Origin: Clostridia bacterium
GTDB lineage: Bacteria > Bacillota > DSM-521 > Neomoorellales > Neomoorellaceae
Length of the DNA: 5,582 bases
NCBI GenBank assembly: GCA_030445875.1
Contig: JASUSX010000143.1
Span: forward strand, 1-5,582
Direction of reading: 5' to 3'
Shown: one piece after another, positions 1 to 5,546 of the stretch
How the letters are laid out: every line of letters begins with the position of its first letter
How positions within the stretch are numbered: position 1 is the first letter of the stretch
Notes under the pieces: generated by a model
The model's database searches: none
What the model was told of the DNA's origin: nothing
Seen by the model: only the letters and a program-made list of their open reading frames with translations
Program-made: the position numbers and the translations under genes

Positions 1-6
1 GCCAGG

Positions 7-1509
7 ATGGGTATGTATAAAGACATCCTGGGCTACATCTTTCATCTGACCAGGAAAAAACTTAAAGCCCGTCCCGTGGCCGTCCTTATTTTGCTTTTGG
101 CTCTGGCAGTAACTTTAATTTACGATAGCCAGGTTTTACGTGTGGCGGCTGCCCAGGCCCAGAGGATGCCCGACCTGAACCTCAAGGCTGATGACCGGCG
201 GATACTGGTCATCTCCCCCCATCCCGATGATGAAACCCTGGGCGCCGGCGGCCTGATGGCCCGGGCCAGGGCCCGGGGGGATGCGGTCAAAGTAGTCTTT
301 ATTACCAATGGTGACGGCTTCCGGCGGGGCGTAGAAAAGCTCAATGGCCTGTTACCCGCTGGCGCCAGCGATTTTATGCACTACGGCCAGGTCAGGCAAC
401 AGGAAGCCCTTACCGCCCTGGGTGTTTTAGGTATTAAACCTGGTGATGTCGTCTTCCTGGGCTACCCCGACGGCGGCCTGGCTTCCCTCTGGCTGGGTTA
501 CTGGGGACAGGAGAAGCCCTACCGCTCCGCCTATACCCGTCAGGCGGCTGTGCCCTACAGCCTGGCTTTCGCCCCGGGTCAGCCCTACACCGCCCCGTCC
601 CTGTTATCAATCCTGGAGGCAATCCTGCAGGAATACCGGCCGACCGATATCTACGTCACTGATACCAATGACAGCCACCCCGACCACTGGGCCACCGGCG
701 CCTTTACCCTGGCCGCGGTGGGTATTCTCCAGGGAGCAGACCCGGCCTTTAAGCCAAACCTTTATACCTTTGTCATTCATAATGGTGTCTGGCAGATGTT
801 ACCGGCCCTGAAGCGGGATGAACCCTTGTTACCCCCGGGTTTTTTCCTGGCCCGCGGTACACCGTGGTATAAGCTGCCCCTGGCCCCGGCCGACCTGGAA
901 CGGAAGAAAAGAGCTGTGGCCGCTTACCGCACCCAGGAGCTGGTGATGCCCACCTTCCTGGCCAATTTTGAACGGCCCAACGAGGTCTTCTGCCACTTGC
1001 CGGACCAGCAGGTAACGCGGCTTGCTGCCGGCACCGGCCCGGACAGCGGGGATGCCGCCTGGCCCGAGGCGGCGCGGGTGGCCTTTGACCCTGCCGGGGA
1101 CCAGATAACCAGGAAACTGGAGCGGGGCGGGGACTTGAAGGCCTTTTACCTGGTCCAGGCTGGAGATGCTACTTATTTACGCCTGGACACCTGGGGCCGG
1201 GCCGGTTTCCCGGTGAGCTACACAACCAGCATCTACCTGCTTCCCGCCCACCGGGGCGAACAGGTACGCCGTTTCAGCTGGGTAGTCGCGGCGGGGGAAA
1301 AGCAGGTCAGGTGGCTGGCCCGGCCGGCCGACTTTAACCCGCCGGCCATCAGGGTGAACTACAGGGAGCACGGTATCGAAATGACCTTGCCCGGCCTGGT
1401 GCCACCGGGAGACCATCGCCTGATGTTTGCTGCCGCTACAACCCTGGGTAAGATACCCCTGGACCGGATACCCTGGCATCTTTTACAGGTAAACGGGGGC
1501 GATCAATAA
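7..1509 (+). CDS. Membrane-anchored PIG-L/LmbE-family deacetylase with extra C-terminal domain
   Basis: This is probably a zinc-dependent N-deacetylase acting on an N-acetyl amino sugar or a related lipid-linked substrate. Residues 71-76 read PHPDDE and residues 224-227 read HPDH, the two signature motifs of the PIG-L/LmbE/MshB fold. By analogy with MshB, His72, Asp75 and His227 should bind zinc, Asp74 should be the general base and His224 should assist catalysis. One hydrophobic segment (about 23-39) follows a basic stretch (RKKLKAR, 16-22), so the N-terminus should be inside and the catalytic domain outside the membrane. Typical family members have about 220-270 residues. Here the catalytic part ends near residue 330, and about 165 further residues look beta-rich and unassigned. 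The ATG at 7 is the first in the window, but the frame is open to base 1, so the true start could lie upstream; ATG at 13 is another option. The stop is directly followed by the next gene's ATG. The family is clear; the substrate is not known. Confidence 0.85.
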   Translation: MGMYKDILGYIFHLTRKKLKARPVAVLILLLALAVTLIYDSQVLRVAAAQAQRMPDLNLKADDRRILVISPHPDDETLGAGGLMARARARGDAVKVVFITNGDGFRRGVEKLNGLLPAGASDFMHYGQVRQQEALTALGVLGIKPGDVVFLGYPDGGLASLWLGYWGQEKPYRSAYTRQAAVPYSLAFAPGQPYTAPSLLSILEAILQEYRPTDIYVTDTNDSHPDHWATGAFTLAAVGILQGADPAFKPNLYTFVIHNGVWQMLPALKRDEPLLPPGFFLARGTPWYKLPLAPADLERKKRAVAAYRTQELVMPTFLANFERPNEVFCHLPDQQVTRLAAGTGPDSGDAAWPEAARVAFDPAGDQITRKLERGGDLKAFYLVQAGDATYLRLDTWGRAGFPVSYTTSIYLLPAHRGEQVRRFSWVVAAGEKQVRWLARPADFNPPAIRVNYREHGIEMTLPGLVPPGDHRLMFAAATTLGKIPLDRIPWHLLQVNGGDQ

Positions 1510-2496
1510 ATGGCGCCCCTCCTTTTTGGCCTGGAAGAAGAGGTCTTTATCACCGAACCAGACCGGCCTACCATGCAATCCCTTTATTACCTGGCCCGCC
1601 TGCTCTGGCGCGACCCGGCTTACTACTACACCCATACCGCCTGCAATTTTACCCGGGGTAAGGACCTGCGCTTTGGCCTCATGAGTGGTATTGAGATCTC
1701 CACCGGGACTTTTGCCGCTATCCCCGCCTTGCTGGCTGACCTGCAACGCCGCCGCCGGGAACTGGCAGCCGTATGCCCGGGCTTGATTGTCCCTGTGGGG
1801 CACCTCTTTGACCGGGAGGAGCCTACCAATATTTGCGGGTTGCATATCCATGTCAGCGGGTTCCTGGATCGGGAGCGGGCCTACCGTAACCTGGTCTACT
1901 TTTTACCCCTGCTGGCCTTACTGGTAATCAACTCGCCTGTGGCCGGTAACCGTTATTACGGCCAGTCTTACCGCCTGGCTGAGGCCTTCGCCATTGGCTC
2001 TTTAAGGGAGGACAGGCTTTACCGCTTTCAGGACCTGATTGAATCCAAGCGCCTGGGCACCCTGGAGATGCGGGTGTTTGACCCGGTATGGGACCTGGAA
2101 CGCATCCGGGTGCTCCTGGAATGTATCCGTGCTATCCTCGCGGCAGATGTTGATTACCCTGGTGATATAAAGGTTTACAACAGGTTGCGCTACCGGGTGG
2201 CGCGGGAGGGCTATACATGGGAGTTGCGCCCGGTTTATAACGACTTGAGGCGGCTGTTGCCGGTACCGGAAGCACTGTTCCGACATACCCCGGCTGAGGC
2301 CCTGGGGGAACTCTGGCTGCGGGAGGGCACTCTGGCCACTTATACAGCTCTGGATAACGCTTACCGTAACGGCATCTTAAAACCCCGACCCCTGCCGCCG
2401 TTAAGGGTGAGATGGCCCTTGATGCTGGCCGGATTTTGCGGGTATTATATACCCAGGGTACCTTACAATATTAAGAAGGTGTGGTTGGAGTGGTGA
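1510..2496 (+). CDS. GCS2-type (YbdK-like) glutamate-cysteine ligase family carboxylate-amine ligase, compact form
   Basis: The product resembles the ATP-dependent carboxylate-amine ligases of the GCS2 family, which join a carboxylate (classically the gamma-carboxyl of glutamate) to an amine. Family motifs appear in order: GLEEE at 7-11, GIEISTG at 60-66, CGLHIHVS at 109-116, LLALLVINSP at 134-143 and TLEMRVFD at 184-191. The protein has 328 residues, shorter than the roughly 370 usual for YbdK-like enzymes. Most of the loss lies between the NSP motif and TLEMRVFD, where the segment that usually carries a WWDIRPS-like motif is reduced to about 40 residues. The C-terminus (298-328) is rich in aromatic, hydrophobic and basic residues and could lie on the membrane. 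The start abuts the deacetylase stop (TAAATG), with a weak G-rich site (GGGGG, 1496-1500) upstream, so it is probably translated by coupling. The true substrate pair is unknown; a role in glutathione synthesis is not supported by context. Confidence 0.8.
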   Translation: MAPLLFGLEEEVFITEPDRPTMQSLYYLARLLWRDPAYYYTHTACNFTRGKDLRFGLMSGIEISTGTFAAIPALLADLQRRRRELAAVCPGLIVPVGHLFDREEPTNICGLHIHVSGFLDRERAYRNLVYFLPLLALLVINSPVAGNRYYGQSYRLAEAFAIGSLREDRLYRFQDLIESKRLGTLEMRVFDPVWDLERIRVLLECIRAILAADVDYPGDIKVYNRLRYRVAREGYTWELRPVYNDLRRLLPVPEALFRHTPAEALGELWLREGTLATYTALDNAYRNGILKPRPLPPLRVRWPLMLAGFCGYYIPRVPYNIKKVWLEW

Positions 2497-3365
2497 CTAT
2501 AAATGGAGGCATAGGGATAATCGGAGGGTTAACCCCCTGGCTGGCCATCCCGTTGGCCCTGGCCGCCCTGGGTGCCGGCACCTTCTGGTACCTGCGCCGG
2601 GTGTGGTTCTACCGCGACCCCGTGCGGGTAGCTCCGGCAGAAGAGGGGGCCATCCTGGCCCCGGCCGACGGCCAGGTGGTCTATATCAAGCCCTTTCGCA
2701 ACGGGGAAGTAGTGGCGGAGAAGCTGGGCCGGCCTGTAAAGGTGGAGGAGATTACCAGGGCCCCGGGTGCTGGCGACCGGGGCTGGATCGTAGGTATTTA
2801 CATGTCGCCCCTGGATGTCCATTTTAATTATGCCCCGGTGGACGGCCAGGTAGAAGGGATGGTCCATACCCCGGCCAGGGTTAACCTGCCCATGGTAGAT
2901 TTCTGGGAGTATATCCGCCTTACCTACCTGCGCCGGGCGGTGGACCTCTTCAGCCACCGCTACCGGCTGGTAAACGAGCGGTTGACTATTTTCATAAACG
3001 GAGATGACCTGCACCTGGCCATGGTTGAGATTGCCGATAAATTTGTCAATAAAATCAGGTGCTTCATTTCCCCCGGCCAGGTCCTTTCCCGCGGCCAGAA
3101 GGTTTCGTTTATCGAGCGCGGTTCCCAGGTCGACCTGTTGATCTTCAGGGAGGATGTAGAGTTTGCCGTCCAGGTAGGACAGCAGGTGTATGGCGCCCGG
3201 ACGGTGGTGGCCCGCTACCGCCCGGCAGGCGGGGCAGACGTTCATACCAAGCATGTGATACCAGCAGGGTATGAAATCGGAAGGATAGCAGACTCCAATC
3301 AGGAACTGGCGCAGCCAGTTCCTACAGGGCTACCACCTCTATCTCCAGGCGAGGTAGAGCAGTGA
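2493..3365 (+). CDS. psd: Phosphatidylserine decarboxylase proenzyme (pyruvoyl-dependent)
   Basis: The product converts phosphatidylserine to phosphatidylethanolamine at the inner face of the membrane. From the chosen start, residues 9-33 contain a hydrophobic membrane segment, followed by FYRDP (39-43), PADG (57-60) and SPLDVHFNYAPVDG (105-118), all hallmarks of the family. RGSQVDLLI lies at 209-217. The Gly210-Ser211 bond matches the self-cleavage site of short-form Psd (typically FGSRVDVYLP), so Ser211 should become the pyruvoyl group and about 80 residues should form the small alpha chain. A tail of about 50 residues after the usual end (from about 241) is not conserved and is encoded by inverted repeats. 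The GTG at 2493 overlaps the previous stop as GTGA, typical of translational coupling. GTG at 2490 has an AGAAGG site 10 bases upstream and is equally possible; GTG at 2481 is the longest option but its AGAAGG site is only 1 base away. The family call is firm; the exact start is not. Confidence 0.92.
   Translation: MTINGGIGIIGGLTPWLAIPLALAALGAGTFWYLRRVWFYRDPVRVAPAEEGAILAPADGQVVYIKPFRNGEVVAEKLGRPVKVEEITRAPGAGDRGWIVGIYMSPLDVHFNYAPVDGQVEGMVHTPARVNLPMVDFWEYIRLTYLRRAVDLFSHRYRLVNERLTIFINGDDLHLAMVEIADKFVNKIRCFISPGQVLSRGQKVSFIERGSQVDLLIFREDVEFAVQVGQQVYGARTVVARYRPAGGADVHTKHVIPAGYEIGRIADSNQELAQPVPTGLPPLSPGEVEQ
3301..3323. repeat. Perfect inverted repeat (10-bp stem, 3-base loop) inside the 3' end of psd
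   Basis: AGGAACTGGC (3301-3310) is the exact reverse complement of GCCAGTTCCT (3314-3323), with loop GCA. The repeat lies in the non-conserved C-terminal tail of Psd. A shorter palindrome (ATACC/GGTAT, 3258-3262 and 3268-3272) lies just upstream and an imperfect one (3329-3360) downstream. There is no T-tract, so this is not a terminator. It may be a dispersed palindromic repeat that has inserted in frame, or an mRNA structure at the psd-dedA junction. Confidence 0.7.
3329..3360 (+). promoter_or_regulatory. Imperfect hairpin covering the dedA ribosome binding site
   Basis: GCT (3329-3331) can pair with AGC (3358-3360), and ACCTC (3335-3339) can pair with GAGGT (3351-3355). GAGG (3351-3354), 7 bases before the GTG at 3362, is the best ribosome binding site for the DedA gene. 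If the hairpin forms, that site is masked until a ribosome finishing psd opens it, which would reinforce coupling. The pairing is seen in the sequence; the regulatory effect is inferred. Confidence 0.35.
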
Positions 3366-3979
3366 CGGCCATGCACATCTATTTGGTTCTCTTTGGCCTG
3401 CTGGTCATTGAAGGGATAGGTGTCCCGGGGGTCCCCTTTGAGCCGGCCTTCCTGGCCGCCGGCTATTTAATCGAACGCGGGGAGATGAGTTTCTGGGGGG
3501 CCGTCCTGATGGGCACGGCCGGCAATCTCCTGGGCAACCTGATCGGCTACTGGCTGGGGGCCAGGCCGGGGCGGGGTTTCATCGAACGCCTTTTGCACCG
3601 TGGCTGGGGGGCCGACGGCCTGGCCACCGCCCGTTACTGGCTGGGCCGCTACGGCGCGGCGGTGATTATTATAGCCCGCTGGTTTGGTCCCATCAGGACA
3701 CCGACCATCCTGGCAGCGGGAGTTCTGGGAATGGATATATGGCTTTATAGCTTTTATTCAGCCCTGGGGGCCTTTACCTGGACCATGGCGTGGCAGTATG
3801 CTAACTGGAAAGGAGCCCATTACCTGCTGGGCTGGTGGGAGTTCTACCGGCGCTATGCAACCTGGTGGACCGATACCCTGCTGGCCCTGGTGCTACTAGC
3901 CCTTACCGCCGGCTCCATTTATTACTGCTGGCGGCGCTGGCGCGCAGGTGAGGGAGCCCCTAAAAAGATAATTGACTGA
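3362..3979 (+). CDS. DedA-family membrane protein, candidate phosphatidylethanolamine flippase (PetA-like)
   Basis: This is an integral membrane protein of the DedA/SNARE-associated family, likely a lipid scramblase or flippase. Family features include an N-terminal membrane segment with an acidic residue (Glu17) leading to GVPGVPFEP (20-28), the glycine-rich GNLLGNLIGYWLGARPGR (54-71), and ARWFGPIRTPTILAAG (105-120). Arg106 and Arg112 have the six-residue spacing of the two essential arginines described in E. coli YqjA. A further membrane helix lies at about 171-190, followed by a basic cytoplasmic tail. The length of 205 residues is normal. GTG at 3362 overlaps the psd stop (GTGA) and has GAGG 7 bases upstream, so it is preferred over ATG at 3371. 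In B. subtilis the DedA protein PetA (formerly YbfM), encoded with pssA and psd, is required for transbilayer distribution of PE. The tight psd link here suggests the same job, but other DedA proteins move undecaprenyl phosphate, so the substrate is inferred. Confidence 0.87.
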   Translation: MTAMHIYLVLFGLLVIEGIGVPGVPFEPAFLAAGYLIERGEMSFWGAVLMGTAGNLLGNLIGYWLGARPGRGFIERLLHRGWGADGLATARYWLGRYGAAVIIIARWFGPIRTPTILAAGVLGMDIWLYSFYSALGAFTWTMAWQYANWKGAHYLLGWWEFYRRYATWWTDTLLALVLLALTAGSIYYCWRRWRAGEGAPKKIID

Positions 3980-4000
3980 AGCCTGTATTTGTGATAGAAT
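3972..4000 (+). promoter_or_regulatory. Sigma-A promoter for the riboswitch-aminomutase transcript
   Basis: TTGACT (3972-3977) and TAGAAT (3995-4000) are separated by exactly 17 bases. TG at 3992-3993 makes an extended -10 element. Transcription should begin near 4006-4008, about 15 bases before riboswitch helix P1. The -35 box overlaps the last codons and stop of the DedA gene. No terminator separates that gene from this promoter. Confidence 0.75.
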
Positions 4001-4020
4001 TATAAAGAAAACTTAATACG

Positions 4021-4163
4021 GTACGCTGAATCCCTGAGAAGGGAACGGGGGAACCAACTTTTGGGGGTGAATCCCCCCATCCGGTGTCGACCAGGTGGGG
4101 AGTAGGGTTAACTTTCGACCCGAACCCGGCAGCTAACTTCGTAAGCGTAGAAAGTGGAAGAGG
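4021..4163 (+). promoter_or_regulatory. c-di-AMP riboswitch (ydaO/yuaA class)
   Basis: The conserved blocks of the ydaO/yuaA leader occur in order: CGCTGAATCC (4024-4033), GGGAACGGGGGAACCAA (4041-4057), GGGGTGAATCC (4064-4074), CGACCCGAACCCGG (4116-4129) and CAGCTAACTTCGTAAGCG (4130-4147). Helix P1 forms from ACGCT (4023-4027) with AGCGT (4144-4148). CTTC (4137-4140) can pair with GAAG (4157-4160), as in the 3' part of known structures. This class binds cyclic di-AMP and normally turns expression OFF by favouring a downstream terminator; it commonly controls potassium transport, osmolyte and cell-wall genes. A perfect terminator follows at 4192, and the controlled gene is an aminomutase predicted to make the osmolyte beta-glutamate. 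Recognition is from consensus by eye. Confidence 0.9.
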
Positions 4164-4193
4164 TAGTCCTACCCCTCTATTTAACTACGCGAA
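4138..4193 (+). promoter_or_regulatory. Candidate antiterminator helix competing with riboswitch P1
   Basis: GCGTAG (4145-4150), which includes most of the 3' strand of P1, is the exact reverse complement of CTACGC (4185-4190) just before the terminator. The pairing can extend from TTC (4138-4140) to GAA (4191-4193) across a 4-base bulge, taking the first two bases of the terminator stem. A small hairpin (4159-4165 with 4170-4178, CC bulged) can form inside. P1 and this helix cannot coexist, as expected for an ON/OFF switch. The pairing is visible; the mechanism is inferred. Confidence 0.45.
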
Positions 4194-4224
4194 AAACCCC
4201 GGCAGCGACCGGGGTTTTTAGTTT
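4192..4224 (+). terminator. Intrinsic terminator, expression platform of the c-di-AMP riboswitch
   Basis: AAAAACCCCGG (4192-4202) pairs perfectly with CCGGGGTTTTT (4209-4219) around a six-base loop (CAGCGA), and the T-rich tract continues to 4224. It lies 27 bases before the aminomutase start, so it acts as an attenuator. Because no terminator follows the DedA gene, it may also end transcripts reading through from the upstream lipid genes. Confidence 0.92.
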
Positions 4225-4230
4225 ATTCCA

Positions 4231-4240
4231 GGGAGGGAGG
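4231..4240 (+). promoter_or_regulatory. Ribosome binding site of the aminomutase gene
   Basis: GGGAGGGAGG ends 10 bases before ATG 4251. A second site, AGGGAGG (4271-4277), ends only 3 bases before the in-frame ATG 4281. The first pair has the more workable spacing and is chosen; the second start would remove only 10 residues. Confidence 0.6.
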
Positions 4241-4250
4241 CCTGAAAGCC

Positions 4251-5546
4251 ATGAGTGTTTATCCATGTAAAGGGAGGCTGATGAGTAGAGAGGCCAGGCG
4301 TGAAATTGCCCTGCAACGCGCAGCAGAGTTAAAGGCCAGGATTGTCGACTACCTGGAAGCCAGGGAGGAAATCCCCAGCGGTTTCGAAGCAGCCGGGGAG
4401 ATTGAAGCTACCCAGCAGCGTATTAGGGCTTACTTTGGAGCCAGCCAGGCTGAGTGGGAAGACTGGCGCTGGCAGCTTACCCACCGGATCACCTCGGTTG
4501 ACGTCCTGGTGGAATTGATCCCCTTAACCCCGGCTGAAAAGGACGCCATTCAAAGGGTAGAACGTACCTACCGCTGGGCTGTATCACCCTATTACCTGTC
4601 CCTTATGGGCCAGGCGGAAACCTGCCCTATCCGGCGCCAGGCCTTACCCAGCGGGGCTGAACTCGATGATAGCCTGGGTGTCCTGGATCCCATGGACGAA
4701 GAATTGACTTCGCCGGCGCCGGCCATTACCCGCCGCTACCCCGATCGCCTGATTATTAATGTCACCAACCAGTGCGCCATGTACTGCCGCCATTGCCAGC
4801 GGCGCAGGAACATCGGCGAAGTTGATCGCGGCCGCAGCCGGCGGGAACTGGAACAGGCCCTGGCGTACATTCGCCGCAATGAAGAAATTCGCGACGTTCT
4901 CATTACCGGCGGCGATGCCCTGATGCTGAGCGATGCCATGATCGACTGGCTGTTAACGGAGCTGGATAACATTCCCCATGTGGAAATCAAACGCCTGGGC
5001 ACCCGGGTGCCGGTTACCTTGCCCCAGCGCATCACCCCCCAGCTGTGCCAGGTGCTGGCCAAGCACCCGCCCCTTTACCTCAATACCCAGTTTAACCACC
5101 CGCGGGAGGTAACGGCAGCCGCCAAAGGGGCCTGCGACCGCCTGGTGCAGGCCGGGGTGGTCCTGGGCAACCAGGCGGTTTTATTAAAAGGCGTCAATAA
5201 CCATCCCTTTATCATGAGGAAGCTCAACCAGGAACTGTTGAAAATCCGGGTGCGGCCCTATTATATCTTCCACGCCAAACCGGTAAAGGGGACGACCCAC
5301 TTTATTACCTCCATTGAAGAAGGCGTGGAGATCATGGAGAAATTGCGGGGGTATACCTCCGGCCTGGCCATACCCACCTATATAATCAACGCCCCCCACG
5401 GCTTTGGCAAGACGCCTATTCTGCCCCAGTATGTACTGGCTCGCAACGACAACCAGGTAGTCCTGCGTACCTGGGAGAAACGCACCCTTTTTTACCCCAA
5501 CCAGAGACGCGGGATTAAAGAAGAGACCAGAAAAGCCGAACTTTAA
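4251..5546 (+). CDS. eam: Glutamate 2,3-aminomutase (KamA-family radical SAM/PLP enzyme)
   Basis: The product is predicted to convert L-glutamate to beta-glutamate (3-aminoglutarate), a compatible solute, using a 4Fe-4S cluster, S-adenosylmethionine and pyridoxal phosphate. The radical SAM cysteines are Cys175, Cys179 and Cys182 (CAMYCRHC), followed by QRRR, where Arg184 matches the carboxylate-binding Arg134 of lysine 2,3-aminomutase (LAM). ITGGDALML (218-226) is the SAM-contacting glycine motif, and Lys387 in GFGKTP should bind PLP. LAM binds the lysine side-chain amine with Asp293 and Asp330; the aligned residues here are Lys343 (IFHAKPVKG) and Asn380 (YIINAPHG), the pair reported for Clostridioides difficile glutamate 2,3-aminomutase (Lys332, Asn369). 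The 37-residue spacing agrees in all three. At 431 residues it is near the usual 415-425; starting at Met11 (4281) would bring it closer. It lies behind a c-di-AMP riboswitch and terminator. Substrate is inferred from residues, not tested. Confidence 0.9.
   Translation: MSVYPCKGRLMSREARREIALQRAAELKARIVDYLEAREEIPSGFEAAGEIEATQQRIRAYFGASQAEWEDWRWQLTHRITSVDVLVELIPLTPAEKDAIQRVERTYRWAVSPYYLSLMGQAETCPIRRQALPSGAELDDSLGVLDPMDEELTSPAPAITRRYPDRLIINVTNQCAMYCRHCQRRRNIGEVDRGRSRRELEQALAYIRRNEEIRDVLITGGDALMLSDAMIDWLLTELDNIPHVEIKRLGTRVPVTLPQRITPQLCQVLAKHPPLYLNTQFNHPREVTAAAKGACDRLVQAGVVLGNQAVLLKGVNNHPFIMRKLNQELLKIRVRPYYIFHAKPVKGTTHFITSIEEGVEIMEKLRGYTSGLAIPTYIINAPHGFGKTPILPQYVLARNDNQVVLRTWEKRTLFYPNQRRGIKEETRKAEL

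Noticed and set aside
443..811. Open frame in another + frame within the deacetylase gene
   Set aside because: Pro/Ser/Thr-rich shadow translation of the zinc-enzyme gene.
1483..1851. Antisense open frame across the deacetylase-ligase junction
   Set aside because: Low-complexity composition, no supported ribosome binding site or motif, and it is covered by two confident genes on the other strand.
2529..3254. Long antisense open frame (241 codons) opposite psd
   Set aside because: It lies wholly opposite a clear Psd gene, shows no recognisable motif, and such frames are expected in GC-rich DNA.
3301..3323. Perfect hairpin as a terminator of the psd transcript
   Set aside because: There is no following T-tract and it lies inside coding sequence before the psd stop.
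4021..4163. Alternative riboswitch or T-box identity for the leader
   Set aside because: The ordered ydaO/yuaA blocks fit in detail; no T-box sequence or cobalamin, SAM or TPP core motifs are seen.
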